A stretch of DNA of 64,000 nucleotides from an uncultured Clostridia bacterium (GCA_944383305.1 CALWOZ010000003.1:1-64000); one strand, 5' to 3'; shown: positions 27,546 to 36,736, counted from the stretch's first letter. Program-made: numbers and translations. The notes: a model not told the origin generated them from the sequence alone.

Positions 27546-27845
27546 CTACATTCCTTGGAAGATTTCAATATCTTTACTATCTTCTTTTAATTTAACAATT
27601 GCTTTTTTTCTATTGTTAGTTTTACCAACAGTATAACCACGTCTTTTAGTTTTACCTGTTAAGTTCATAGTATTAACTGAATCTACTTTAACACCATCAA
27701 ACATTTTTTCTACTGCTTGTTTAATTTGTATTTTAGTAGCTTCAGGGTGTACATAAAAAGCATATTTTCTATCTGCCATAAGGGACATACTTTTTTCAGT
27801 AACAACAGGTTTTAAAATAACATCATAGTACTTAATATCAGCCAT
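27546..27845 (-). CDS. rplW: 50S ribosomal protein L23
   Basis: L23 surrounds the tunnel exit and docks SRP and trigger factor. The 99-residue protein has DVILKPVVTEKSMSLMADRK and AYFYVHPEATK-like and KAIVKLKE segments. Its ATG overlaps the rplD stop by one base (TAATG). Confidence 0.96.
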   Translation of the reverse strand: MADIKYYDVILKPVVTEKSMSLMADRKYAFYVHPEATKIQIKQAVEKMFDGVKVDSVNTMNLTGKTKRRGYTVGKTNNRKKAIVKLKEDSKDIEIFQGM

Positions 27846-28468
27846 TATTTGTACACCTCCTCAATTTTAGCTAAAGCTTCTTTTGTAACAACAAAGCTTT
27901 CATATTTTAAGATGTCATATACGTTAATAGTACTAACACCAGCAGTTTTTACATTAGGTATGTTTCTAGCAGATAATAATACATTTTTATTATTTTCTTC
28001 TAAAACAACTAAACCTTTGTTTACATTTAAGTTATCAAGAACTTTTTTCATTTCTTTAGTTTTGATTTCATTTAATTTAAGCTCATCTACAACAACAAAT
28101 TTTTCACTATTAACTTTAGTAGTAAGAGCAGATTTAAGAGCTAATCTTTTAACTTTTTTATTTAATTTAAAAGAAAAATCTCTTGGTTTTGGAGCGAATA
28201 CAACACCACCGCCAGTCCATTGAGGAGCACGGATAGAGCCTTGTCTAGCACGACCAGTACCTTTTTGTCTCCAAGGTTTTCTACCACCACCACGAACTTC
28301 AGCACGTGTTTTAGCACTTTTAGTACCTTGTCTTTGATTAGCTAAGTATTGAACAACTGCTTGATGCATAACGTGTTCATTCACTTCAACTCCAAAAATA
28401 TTTTCATTTAATTCAACAGAACCTACTTCGTTTCCGCTCATATTTAAAACTTTAACAGTTATCGCCAT
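27845..28468 (-). CDS. rplD: 50S ribosomal protein L4
   Basis: L4 extends a loop into the exit tunnel and, in some bacteria, represses the S10 operon. The 207-residue protein has the tunnel-loop block [20 protein letters not shown] (about residues 60-79). It overlaps rplW by one base. AAAGGAGG precedes the ATG. Confidence 0.97.
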   Translation of the reverse strand: MAITVKVLNMSGNEVGSVELNENIFGVEVNEHVMHQAVVQYLANQRQGTKSAKTRAEVRGGGRKPWRQKGTGRARQGSIRAPQWTGGGVVFAPKPRDFSFKLNKKVKRLALKSALTTKVNSEKFVVVDELKLNEIKTKEMKKVLDNLNVNKGLVVLEENNKNVLLSARNIPNVKTAGVSTINVYDILKYESFVVTKEALAKIEEVYK

Positions 28469-28497
28469 TTAGGTTTTCCTCCTTTCGTAAAGATTAA

Positions 28498-29127
28498 TTA
28501 AGCCTTTACGCTTTCTTTAATAACAAGCATTGAACCTTTATTGCCAGGAACAGCACCTTTAACAAGAATTAAATTCTTTTCAGCATCTACTCTAACAACT
28601 TCAAGGTTTTGAATAGTAACATTTTCTGCACCCATATGTCCAGGCATTTTTTTACCTTTTTTAACTTTACCAGGAGTAGTAGCAGAAGATAAAGAACCAA
28701 CACCTCTGTGATATTTAGAACCGTGAGCCATAGGTCCTCTATGTTGATTATGTCTTTTGATAGCACCTTGGAACCCTTTTCCTTTAGATACACCACTAAC
28801 ATCAATTTTATCACCAGCGGCAAATACATCAGCTTTTATTAAAGCACCAAGTTCATATTCACTTGCATTTTCAAACTTAAATTCTTTTAATAATTTTGTA
28901 GCAGAAACACCTGCTTTTTCAAAGTGACCTTTTAAAGGTTTGTTCACTTTATTTTCTTTAACGTATCCAAAGCCTACTTGTACAGCTTCGTATCCATCAT
29001 TTTCAATTGTTTTCTTTTGAGTAACAACACAAGGGCCTGCTTCTAAAACAGTAACTGGAATAAGTATACCATTTTCAGCAAAAATTTGTGTCATACCAAT
29101 TTTTTTAGCAATAATGCCTTTTTTCAT
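28498..29127 (-). CDS. rplC: 50S ribosomal protein L3
   Basis: L3 is an early-assembly protein reaching to the peptidyl-transferase centre. The 209-residue protein begins [18 protein letters not shown] and carries the W-finger-like region [20 protein letters not shown] and [18 protein letters not shown]. It is separated from rpsJ by an unusually long 187-base spacer with stable hairpins. Confidence 0.97.
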   Translation of the reverse strand: MKKGIIAKKIGMTQIFAENGILIPVTVLEAGPCVVTQKKTIENDGYEAVQVGFGYVKENKVNKPLKGHFEKAGVSATKLLKEFKFENASEYELGALIKADVFAAGDKIDVSGVSKGKGFQGAIKRHNQHRGPMAHGSKYHRGVGSLSSATTPGKVKKGKKMPGHMGAENVTIQNLEVVRVDAEKNLILVKGAVPGNKGSMLVIKESVKA

Positions 29128-29314
29128 AATTAAATTGCACCTCCGTACTCTACAGCGGATTACCCATTAAAGATTTGGGCAATCATTCTAGGTAAATATA
29201 AGGCGAACTTATATAAACCACATTGGATTAATTACATTTATAAGTATTTGTAATTATTATTTAAGTTATAACCATTTATTGATATTTATTACTAAACATT
29301 CTAATTTATTAAAA
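29128..29314 (-). ncRNA. structured spacer/leader upstream of rplC
   Basis: On the minus strand the spacer folds into at least two hairpins: ATATAAG/CTTATAT around a UUCGC loop (29214-29196) and GATTGCCCA/TGGGTAATC around a nine-base loop (29184-29158), the second ending 20 bases before the rplC ribosome binding site. Other gaps in the operon are mostly 10-30 bases. It may be a ribosomal-protein binding leader or a secondary promoter region. This is inference from folding by eye. Confidence 0.4.
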
Positions 29315-29626
29315 TTATAACATTTTTAAAGTAATATCAACGCCAGCTGGTAAATCAAGACGGCTTAAGCTATCCATAGTTTTTTGAGTTGGCATTAAAA
29401 TATCAATCAATCTTTTATGAGTTCTAAGCTCAAATTGTTCTCTAGAATCTTTGTACTTATGAACTGCTCTAAGAATAGTAACAACTTCTTTTTTAGTTGG
29501 AAGTGGAATAGGTCCACTTACTTGAGCACCTGTTTTTTTAGCAGTTTCGATAATTTGTACAGCAGATTGGTCGATTAACTTATGGTCATAAGCTTTAAGA
29601 CTGATTCTAAGCTTTTGATTAGCCAT
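29315..29626 (-). CDS. rpsJ: 30S ribosomal protein S10
   Basis: S10 sits in the 30S head and, with NusB, in antitermination complexes. The 103-residue protein contains [37 protein letters not shown] and the [20 protein letters not shown] end. It is the first gene of the superoperon. AAGGAGGGGA lies before the ATG. Confidence 0.97.
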   Translation of the reverse strand: MANQKLRISLKAYDHKLIDQSAVQIIETAKKTGAQVSGPIPLPTKKEVVTILRAVHKYKDSREQFELRTHKRLIDILMPTQKTMDSLSRLDLPAGVDITLKML

Positions 29627-29868
29627 AAAAAAAGTCCCCTCCTTTTCGCACTTTTAGTTTTTAGTACGACAAGCGGTGACTGCACACATCAATACAATAG
29701 ACATATTATGCCCATAATAAGTATATTACTTTATATAAAGAAAATACTTACAAATATTCGATATACACAGTGACTTGTCGCCCGGTTTCTTGAACTGGAC
29801 ATCGCTCCATAGAAAAACTTACCGACAGGGGTAACAACCTTCTATTTCATCGCTCTTAATGTCACAAC
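29627..29868 (-). ncRNA. 5' leader of the S10 superoperon
   Basis: About 240 nt separate the predicted transcription start from rpsJ with no reading frame. By eye the RNA can form a long-range CGACAAG/CTTGTCG stem (29780-29774 with 29673-29667) enclosing a nested TAAGTAT/ATACTTA plus CTTTATATAAAG hairpin (about 29719-29751), and CCAGTT/AACCGG (about 29780-29796). Such leaders are usual sites for ribosomal-protein feedback or NusB-type control. No named family is assigned. Confidence 0.5.
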
Positions 29869-29874
29869 AAAAAG

Positions 29875-29903
29875 ATTATAGCATATAATATATATATTTG
29901 CAA
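29875..29903 (-). promoter_or_regulatory. main promoter of the ribosomal superoperon
   Basis: On the minus strand TTGCAA (29903-29898) and consensus TATAAT (29880-29875) are spaced by exactly 17 bases, about 250 bases upstream of rpsJ. The region upstream is nearly pure A/T with runs of A and T, like an UP element. Confidence 0.8.
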
Positions 29904-29930
29904 GTATTTTTTTAATTTTTTTAAAATTTT

Positions 29931-30487
29931 TTAATCTTCACCAAAGGTTTTTAAAATAATAGTAACTGATAATACTTCATCATCTTCTATTATATTCTTT
30001 ATTATATTAAAATCTTCTTTTAATATATATTTGATAACTATCAGAACCTAAGTCTATATAAATCAAAATATATCCTAATGATTTTAATTCCTTATGTACT
30101 ATACAACTTACTTATTCAATATAATCATTTTTTGTCATATTCTATATATTCTGAAATTGCATTTATTTTTTGTTTTATAAATAAGTTTTCTAGTGTATCT
30201 AGATAATTTTATGAATATTCTCTCCAGTCAAATGAACAAACAGGAGAATTAAAAAAATCATATTCTTGAAATTTAATGTATCCTTCTATATGCTCTTGAA
30301 AAAAGTCATCACTATTCATAGTATAGATACTATACGATCCCAATACTCTACTTGATGGTTTTCATCATCTTGTTCCATTTTTCATTTTTCTTTACTGTAT
30401 TCTTTTAATTTCTAATATTTTATATTTTTGTTCAGTATTTTTAGAAATAATTTCAGTTATTTTAAATGCTTTATCTTCAAAACTCAT
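29931..30487 (-). pseudogene. decayed gene of unknown function
   Basis: The ATG at 30487 opens a frame of 31 codons (MSFEDKAFKITEIISKNTEQ) ending at TAA. Continuing in other frames one reads QEHIEGYIKFQEYDFFNSPV, CSFDWREYS, GSDSYQIYI and finally a frame ending at TAA 29933-29931 (VLSVTIILKTFGED). At least four stops or shifts interrupt it. The pieces look like one soluble protein of about 180 residues. The family is not recognised. The remains end 28 bases from the S10 promoter. Confidence 0.6.
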
Positions 30488-30599
30488 TTTTATCACTCAT
30501 ATATGTTATATAATTTTGCTTACATTATATAATATATATTTAATTTTTTCAATACTATTTTTAAAGTTATGATATAAATTATAAAAGCTAATTTTAATT

Positions 30600-31211
30600 T
30601 TATAATTTTTTATAAACTACTTGATACCACTCATTTATTTCACGGTTTAATTCTTTAGTTACTTTTTGACTAGCTATTATTTCATATCCTTCTAATATAC
30701 ATTCTTCTTCATTAAATGAAGTATAAGATAATCCATTTAATACGTGTCCTTCTTTATTTATAATAACTTCATTTTCAGATAAAATTATATTATTCTCAAA
30801 ATGATTAAATGAATTATTTTTTGTACGCCAATCTAATATAATATAGTCAGCTGGAATATTTTTAGGTATTGTTTTAGATATATTCATACTTTTAGGTACT
30901 ACCATACTAAAGCCCCAACCTATTGCAAGCTTTATTTTTTTATTTGTTTTAAAATTTTCTAACGTAGACAAATATGCTTCTACACCATTATTTTTACAAG
31001 CTTCTATCATATTTTTATCAGCGTCTATACCAAAGGCATTATATCCTATTTCATTTAAAAATTTTATATGCCTACCAGTGCCACAGCCTATATCTATAGC
31101 AATATCATTTTTATTAGGTTTAGCAAACTTCATAACTAAGCCTATTAAATCACTATCTGGATATTTGAGACCATACCATTTTTTGGGATTTACAATTTTT
31201 ATATTTTCCAT
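30600..31211 (-). CDS. class I SAM-dependent methyltransferase
   Basis: The 203-residue protein has the Rossmann SAM-binding motif DIGCGTGRHIKFLNE (about residues 40-54), the acidic strand end FGIDAD and a motif IV-like LAIGWGFSMVVPK. The substrate is unknown. It follows the deacetylase-like gene by 17 bases, so the two are probably co-transcribed and may act on the same glycan or metabolite. GGAG precedes the ATG. Confidence 0.8.
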   Translation of the reverse strand: MENIKIVNPKKWYGLKYPDSDLIGLVMKFAKPNKNDIAIDIGCGTGRHIKFLNEIGYNAFGIDADKNMIEACKNNGVEAYLSTLENFKTNKKIKLAIGWGFSMVVPKSMNISKTIPKNIPADYIILDWRTKNNSFNHFENNIILSENEVIINKEGHVLNGLSYTSFNEEECILEGYEIIASQKVTKELNREINEWYQVVYKKL

Positions 31212-31228
31212 ATTTTAATCTCCTTAAA

Positions 31229-32122
31229 TTAGAATTGAAAATAATTTTCAATATTTTTAGCATCTATTCTTTCAATAATAAAAGATTTTTTATCCCATTC
31301 TCCATCATTAGTAAACATTCCTTTTATTCCTATATCTTTAAGTGGTTGTATCAAATCTGTATCTTTAGCTCCAAACATTGGTTTAACAGGTAAAACAAAA
31401 AAATCTTTTAAATTTAATTTTTCTTCTAAAATAATATTTTTACAAGGTATTATTTCATTTTCAATATAATCTTTAGTATCTCCTGTAAAAGCCTTGTGTG
31501 TAACTGTATGTATGCTATATTCTGCATATTTAAACTTTTTATAGGCTTCTGGCTTAGCAAACCTTTGTTTTAATAAATCACTTTCTAAATATTGCTTATT
31601 ATCTATTAATATATAACCTTCTTCATTAAAATCTAAAACTTTGCTAGCATCTTTAAAATCAAATAGTAAATTACAACACCCTTTTACATATCTTCTAGTT
31701 TCATCTTGTTCGTGAGCGTACATTTTATCTATATATGATTTTTGTTCATTTGATAATTTAGGTATATTAAACTTTCTATTTTTCATCATTAATGCTATTT
31801 GTACTCTATGAGCAATAGGATAAATAGGATTTTCTAGCCAAGGTCCTGTTATTAATGCTGTATTTGTTATTATTCCTTCTTTTTCACACCAAGGTAAAAC
31901 ATTTTCACACCAATCTACTGTTCCATCATCACTCATAATATAGACTGTATTTTTGGATACTTCTTTGTGTATATTAGATATAGATTCTATATCCCAATCA
32001 TTAATTCTAAACAGGTTAATTTGTGACTTAAATCTATCTAAACTTATAGGAAAGGCGCCTATAACGGCTGGCACCTCCTTACTACCAATAGAATGGTAAA
32101 CTAATACAACTTTTCTAAACAT
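31229..32122 (-). CDS. polysaccharide-deacetylase-like (CE4 family) protein
   Basis: The 297-residue protein starts VVLVYHSIGSKEVP, the usual opening of cytoplasmic/secreted NodB-fold esterases. It keeps a catalytic/metal aspartate pair in YIMSDDGTVDW (about residue 76) and the metal histidines in HTVTH (about 207). The motif is SDDG instead of the usual FDDG, and the domain is divergent, so activity is uncertain. No signal peptide is seen. The closest functional idea is deacetylation of a sugar precursor. First gene of a two-gene unit with the methyltransferase. Confidence 0.7.
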   Translation of the reverse strand: MFRKVVLVYHSIGSKEVPAVIGAFPISLDRFKSQINLFRINDWDIESISNIHKEVSKNTVYIMSDDGTVDWCENVLPWCEKEGIITNTALITGPWLENPIYPIAHRVQIALMMKNRKFNIPKLSNEQKSYIDKMYAHEQDETRRYVKGCCNLLFDFKDASKVLDFNEEGYILIDNKQYLESDLLKQRFAKPEAYKKFKYAEYSIHTVTHKAFTGDTKDYIENEIIPCKNIILEEKLNLKDFFVLPVKPMFGAKDTDLIQPLKDIGIKGMFTNDGEWDKKSFIIERIDAKNIENYFQF

Positions 32123-32330
32123 TATTTTCTCCTTTCATTTTTTCGACAAACTATAATTCTATTATATATGAAATTTATATTTTGTCAATTTATTTATACA
32201 TATAAAGATATTTTTGATTGACATAAGTGTAATATATTTTGTCAATTAAGACATACTATTAATGATATTTCAATATCAATTATATATTGTAATAATATCT
32301 ATATATAAATTTTTTAGGAGTTGATTTGTC

Positions 32331-32621
32331 ATTTTAAGCGATAAAATAAAAGAATTAAGATTAAAAAGTGGACTATCTCAAGCAGAAGTAGCAAGAAGAT
32401 TACAAGTCACTAGAAGTTCTGTCAATGCTTGGGAAATGGGATTAAATGTACCTACAACACAATATATAGTAGAACTAAGTAAACTATTTAATGTTTCATC
32501 AGATTATATTTTAGGTATTGAAAACAATATGAAATTAGATGTAAGTTCTTTAAATGCAGAAGAATTAAATATAATATATAATCTTATTAATTATTTTCAA
32601 AATAAAAAAAGTACCCAATAG
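32331..32621 (+). CDS. small XRE-type HTH regulator, apparent ATT start
   Basis: The conserved frame reads ILSDKIKELRLKSGLSQAEV, ARRLQVTRSSVNAWEMGLN and SKLFNVSSDYILGIE, a complete Cro/CI helix-turn-helix plus a 25-residue tail (96 residues). No ATG, GTG or TTG exists at the N terminus in frame; an in-frame TGA is four codons upstream of ATT 32331. AGGAG at 32316-32320 lies 10 bases before that ATT. Either ATT initiates or the start codon has mutated. An internal ATG (32436) would delete most of the HTH. The last codons lie inside the hairpin at 32610-32656. Confidence 0.7.
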   Translation: MLSDKIKELRLKSGLSQAEVARRLQVTRSSVNAWEMGLNVPTTQYIVELSKLFNVSSDYILGIENNMKLDVSSLNAEELNIIYNLINYFQNKKSTQ

Positions 32622-32656
32622 GCACTATCAATAATTGATAGTGCCTATTGGGTACT
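32610..32656 (-). terminator. 22-bp perfect hairpin terminator
   Basis: Arms 32610-32631 and 32635-32656 pair perfectly around a TAA loop. On the minus strand the stem is followed by TTTTTTTATT, so it terminates the upstream PepSY gene. It overlaps the last four codons of the convergent HTH gene and could also stop that transcript. Confidence 0.9.
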
Positions 32657-32688
32657 AAGATATAAAATATTTTTATAATTTGTTTATT

Positions 32689-33258
32689 TTAGTCTATGTC
32701 AAAGTCTTTAACAACACCTGTTAAAGCATTTATCTCTACTTCATAAACTCTGTTATCTTTCATTATTTTAAAGTCATATGTAGGAAGGTCATCACGTTCA
32801 TAAGTATCTGATTCCTTCCAAATAACAGTTCCACCACCTACAGCTTTAATAGCTGCATTTTGTGCAGTATCAATACTTATTAATTTTTGTCCATTCCAAG
32901 TACCATTATTGGTAACAGAAGGTATTTGATTTGATATATTTGTTCCTGTTGAAGATACTGGTGGTAAATCAGTTGGTTCTCCACTAGTAGAAGTACTATT
33001 GCTTGTATTTATATAGATAGTTTTTGTATTAGAGTCCCAAGAGATATCGTGACCTAAAGCATCACTTACTGTTCTTAAAGGAACATATGTTGTCCCCTCA
33101 CTAACAAAAGCTGTATTACCTTTACCTGTGTCTACACCATTAACAATAAGACTTTTAACTGAATATATAGCTTGTATATTTTTAGCTGTTGCAGCTAATG
33201 CAGTAACAGAAGTTGTTACCATAGCACCAATTATAATACCACTTATAAATCTTTTCAT
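32689..33258 (-). CDS. secreted copper-amine-oxidase-like (stalk) domain plus PepSY domain protein
   Basis: The 189-residue protein has a signal peptide (cleavage near ALAA, residue 23) and an N-terminal stalk-type domain of the copper amine oxidase N-domain family (FVSEGTTYVPLRTVSDALGH, then WDSNTKTIYI). A linker with GEPTDLPP follows, then a C-terminal PepSY-like domain (about residues 125-189, KLISIDTAQNAAIKAVGG to NALTGVVKDFDID). PepSY domains often inhibit or chaperone proteases in the wall. The C-terminal half is a paralog of the next gene. It is 60 bases downstream of it, in one transcript. Confidence 0.8.
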   Translation of the reverse strand: MKRFISGIIIGAMVTTSVTALAATAKNIQAIYSVKSLIVNGVDTGKGNTAFVSEGTTYVPLRTVSDALGHDISWDSNTKTIYINTSNSTSTSGEPTDLPPVSSTGTNISNQIPSVTNNGTWNGQKLISIDTAQNAAIKAVGGGTVIWKESDTYERDDLPTYDFKIMKDNRVYEVEINALTGVVKDFDID

Positions 33259-33318
33259 AATAATCTTCCTCCTAAAATTATATTAAATTAATACTATTTT
33301 TATAAATAATTTCTTTAA

Positions 33319-33807
33319 TTAGTCAATGTCAAAATCTATTACGCTTCCTGTCAAAGCATCCATTTCTACTTCATAGATTTTATTACCATTTTTAATTTTA
33401 AAATCATATGTAGGATTATCGTCTAAATCATAAATATCTTCTTCTTGAAAGATAACATCTCCACCACCTACAGTTTCAATAGCTATTTTTTTAGCTTCTT
33501 CAATGTCAATTAATGTTTTTCCATTCCAAGTGTTGCCTTGTTGTGTTTGCTGTACATCAGAGGTTTGTTCTGTTTGAGCATCTCCTTGATATGGTGGCAA
33601 ATCAGTTGGCTCACCTAAATTTTCATCTACTTGAGTTGTTTCTTGATTATATATAGCAATATTATTTTTCTGTATTCTTCCTTGTATTTGTCTTTCTTCC
33701 ATAAAGTTTGTAAATTTATTTATAACAAATAATGCCACTAAGGCTACTGCAATACCTATAATAATGCCTATAATCATTTTATTAGATTTGGGGTCATTAT
33801 TGTTCAT
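33319..33807 (-). CDS. membrane-anchored PepSY domain protein
   Basis: The 162-residue protein has one N-terminal membrane helix (about residues 11-33, MIIGIIIGIAVALVALFVI), a polar linker including GEPTDLPP, and a PepSY domain (KTLIDIEEAKKIAIETVGGG to DALTGSVIDFDID). The ATG at 33807 follows GGAGG by 4 bases; the frame opens 18 bases further up, but there the ribosome site would lie inside the gene. It and the next gene share the linker motif and the PepSY domain, so they arose by duplication with different membrane/wall modules. Confidence 0.8.
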   Translation of the reverse strand: MNNNDPKSNKMIIGIIIGIAVALVALFVINKFTNFMEERQIQGRIQKNNIAIYNQETTQVDENLGEPTDLPPYQGDAQTEQTSDVQQTQQGNTWNGKTLIDIEEAKKIAIETVGGGDVIFQEEDIYDLDDNPTYDFKIKNGNKIYEVEMDALTGSVIDFDID

Positions 33808-34027
33808 ACTTCCTCCTAAAAACATTATTTTATTTTATTTTTATATTATATATAACGATAATATTTTTTAAAAGTTTATTATTTTATTAAAAATTTTTTT
33901 GTAATATTTTTTTAATTTTATTGTAATCATTTTTAAATAATTTTGATATATAATAAATATATTATTTATTAAAAATTATTATTGTATATTAATAATTAAA
34001 ATATCAAACTTAAAGGTGATTTATATT

Positions 34028-35323
34028 ATGAAATTTTTTAAAATAACTATTACCAGTATACTTTTTATTTTATTTCTATTTAATATAAGTGTGTTTGCAG
34101 ATGAACTTAAAGTGTATTCTACATATACAGCAAATAATCTTACAATTACAAGTTATAGTAAAAATTGGTCAAAATCTATGCTAAAAGACTTGTATCTAGA
34201 ACTTTTAAATAATTTTCATAGCGACGAATTTGATTATTTAAGTAATATATATATTTATCCAGATTCTCCAGAGGGAGTGAATGGTCTTTATTATGATGAT
34301 ATCTTTTTAGAAAATGGGAAATACAAACTAGGTAATAACGCATATATAAATCTTTATAATGGTGACGAAAATAATACTATACGTAAAATATCTTATACTC
34401 TATCTCATGAATATGGACATCATTATATGGTATATAACCTTATGAAAACAGAAAATATATATTATCATAATTTACAAGATTCTAAATATGTTAAAATTAG
34501 AAACTTAAATGGTACTCCTGTTATATACGATGCTACAAAAAAAGATTATTTATACCATTGGGATATAATGGAAATAATGGCTGATGATTATGTTCAACTT
34601 TTAGGATCTTCTAATGCTAAAATGTCATATGACTATAAATCAGTAGATGAAATTTTAAAAGAAAACACAACTCCTTATAATAATCCAAATAGTTTTAATT
34701 TAAAACCTCAATTAAATCCATATATACCTTTAGCTGCAGACATTTCTGGATTATATAACTATTTATTAAATATAGGAGGATTTACTGTAGCTTCTCCTAA
34801 AATACCAGAAAAGCCAAAATTAAATAATGTTACTGGATATATGTCATTAAATAATGAACCAACATATAATATAACGTGGAATAATCCTAATAAAAATGAA
34901 GTTTTTGAATATACATTAGTTATATACCCAGAGAACAATCCTTTTGTTGCATATCCACTAAAGACTGTAACCTCTAAAGAACCTTTAAATGTTATCTTTG
35001 GAAGTTATAGTATAAAACAAAAAGATGGTACAATAAAATCTATATCCCAAATATATGAAGGCAAATATACTTTAAAACTATATATAAAAGATTCAAATGG
35101 ATTTATGTATTCTTCAACACCTGTAACATACAATTTTACTCAACTCTCAAACAATATAACATCTAACAATACAAAATCTAGTAATACAAAATCTAATGAT
35201 ACTACTAAAACTAATAATGTTGTTAATGATAATAAACCTAGTGCTACACCAGATAGCAAACCTATTGGTCCTAGCTCTAGTGGTTCTTTAAATGATTTAT
35301 TTTATTTAGTATCTAAAAGTTAA
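34028..35323 (+). CDS. secreted HExxH zinc metallopeptidase with fibronectin-like domain
   Basis: The 431-residue protein has a signal peptide (cleavage near VFA-DE, residue 24) and a peptidase-like domain with HEYGHH (His127, Glu128, His131). A possible third ligand is in HWDIMEIMADDYVQ about 55 residues on. A beta-sandwich region (about 270-375) with TYNITWNNPNKNEVFEYTLV follows, resembling fibronectin type III, and then an Asn/Ser/Thr-rich tail ending in a short hydrophobic patch. ATG 34028 is preferred to GTG 34016, since AAAGGTG overlaps the latter. The specific peptidase family is not recognised. Confidence 0.75.
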   Translation: MKFFKITITSILFILFLFNISVFADELKVYSTYTANNLTITSYSKNWSKSMLKDLYLELLNNFHSDEFDYLSNIYIYPDSPEGVNGLYYDDIFLENGKYKLGNNAYINLYNGDENNTIRKISYTLSHEYGHHYMVYNLMKTENIYYHNLQDSKYVKIRNLNGTPVIYDATKKDYLYHWDIMEIMADDYVQLLGSSNAKMSYDYKSVDEILKENTTPYNNPNSFNLKPQLNPYIPLAADISGLYNYLLNIGGFTVASPKIPEKPKLNNVTGYMSLNNEPTYNITWNNPNKNEVFEYTLVIYPENNPFVAYPLKTVTSKEPLNVIFGSYSIKQKDGTIKSISQIYEGKYTLKLYIKDSNGFMYSSTPVTYNFTQLSNNITSNNTKSSNTKSNDTTKTNNVVNDNKPSATPDSKPIGPSSSGSLNDLFYLVSKS

Positions 35324-35334
35324 ACATAAGGTTA

Positions 35335-35389
35335 TAATTAAAAATAAAAAAGCTAGCTTTTATATAGCTAGCTTTTTTATTTTTAATTA
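35335..35389. terminator. bidirectional terminator between the metallopeptidase gene and ftsZ
   Basis: A perfect 23-base-pair stem (35335-35357 with 35367-35389) around a nine-base loop has a GCTAGC core, with A-runs on one arm and T-runs on the other. This gives a T-tract in both directions and serves both convergent genes. Confidence 0.92.
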
Positions 35390-35418
35390 TACTATGAATT
35401 TATTGTTCAAGATAAAAA

Positions 35419-35453
35419 TTATAAACTTACTTTTGTTTTAATCCTATTGCAAT
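35419..35453 (-). repeat. 35-bp dispersed repeat, copy A
   Basis: The minus strand of this segment is identical over 35 bases to the plus strand at 59308-59342. Weaker similarity extends about 25 bases upstream of the element on that strand. It lies between ftsZ and a terminator, 30 bases before the stem in the element's own direction. In both copies one frame ends ...IAIGLKQK-stop, but no start codon is shared. Confidence 0.8.
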
Positions 35454-35497
35454 ACGTAATTCATTTTTTGGCACAAAATATCAAAAAAAATAATTGA

Positions 35498-36736
35498 TTA
35501 TCTATTTTTTCTTAAAAATGTAGGTATGTTTAATTTAGTACCTTCATTTTCATTGTTGTTTTGTCTATTTAGTCCATAGTTATTATTTTCCTGATTTGTA
35601 AATATAGGCTCTTGTGTGTGATTTATTATAGGTTGTTGTTCTATTTGTTGATTATTAGAAAATCCATTTTGTAAATGCTGTGGTTGTATGTTGTAATGTT
35701 GATTGTTCATACCTTGATTTATAGGTTGTTGAATAGTAGGTTGTATCGTTTGTTGAGATGATATGTCTTGTTGATTTTCAGAAATATCTTTAAGGTCTGT
35801 AGCTACAATAGTAATAATAACTCTGTCTTTAAGATTTTCTTCAATAGAAGAACCATAAATAATATTAGCAGATGCATCTAGCATATCAGTTATACTTGAC
35901 ACACCTCTATTTATCTCTTTAAGTGCAAGGTCAGGGCCACCAGCAACATTAATAAGAAGACTTTTAGCACCTTCAATAGAAGTCTCTAATAATGGACTAT
36001 TAATAGCTTCATTAACTGCGTCTTGTATTTTATTTTTACCACTGCCTTCACCAACACCAAGATGTGCATATCCTTTGTCTTTCATAATAGTAGTAACGTC
36101 GGCAAAGTCTACGTTTATTTCTGCTGGATTTTTTATAATGTTTGCAATGCCTGTAACGCCTTGTCTTAACACTTCATCTACTTTATGAAACGCCTCTATT
36201 TGAGTAGCATCATCTTCTATAATGTCTAATATACGCTCATTAGGTATAACTATAAGAGTATCTACATTTTCTCTTAATTTTTCTATACCCTCCATAGCAT
36301 TTAAGGCTCTTTTTTTACCTTCAAAATTAAAAGGTTTAGTAACTACTGCTACTGTTAAGACACCTTGACTTTTGGCAATGTTAGCAACTACAGCAGCAGC
36401 ACCAGTACCAGTACCACCACCCATACCAGCTGTTACAAACACCATATCTGCTCCCTGTATGGCTTGAGCTATATCATCTTTAGACTCTTCTGCAGCAATT
36501 CTCCCAACCTCTGGATTACCACCTGCTCCAAGACCACGAGTAGATTTTTCACCTATAACAATCGTTTTTTGTGCTAAACTTTTGTTAAGAGCTTGTCTAT
36601 CTGTATTTATAGCAATAAAATCTATATCTGATGCACCAAATTCTACCATTCTATCTACTGCATTATTTCCTGCTCCACCAACACCTATAACAATTATTTT
36701 TTCTTCTTCGTTATTTATATTTTCTAAACCTATCAA
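35498..36736 (-). CDS. ftsZ: cell division protein FtsZ
   Basis: FtsZ is the tubulin-like GTPase that forms the division ring. The 412-residue protein has the [13 protein letters not shown] loop (about residues 18-30), the tubulin signature [11 protein letters not shown] (about 104-114) and the T7 synergy loop NVDFADV. A Gln/Asn-rich flexible linker of about 85 residues precedes the C-terminal peptide IPTFLRKNR, the docking site for FtsA/SepF-type partners. The start is TTG at 36736, 6 bases after AGGAGGG. A 206-base gap from ftsQ suggests its own promoter. Confidence 0.97.
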   Translation of the reverse strand: MIGLENINNEEEKIIVIGVGGAGNNAVDRMVEFGASDIDFIAINTDRQALNKSLAQKTIVIGEKSTRGLGAGGNPEVGRIAAEESKDDIAQAIQGADMVFVTAGMGGGTGTGAAAVVANIAKSQGVLTVAVVTKPFNFEGKKRALNAMEGIEKLRENVDTLIVIPNERILDIIEDDATQIEAFHKVDEVLRQGVTGIANIIKNPAEINVDFADVTTIMKDKGYAHLGVGEGSGKNKIQDAVNEAINSPLLETSIEGAKSLLINVAGGPDLALKEINRGVSSITDMLDASANIIYGSSIEENLKDRVIITIVATDLKDISENQQDISSQQTIQPTIQQPINQGMNNQHYNIQPQHLQNGFSNNQQIEQQPIINHTQEPIFTNQENNNYGLNRQNNNENEGTKLNIPTFLRKNR

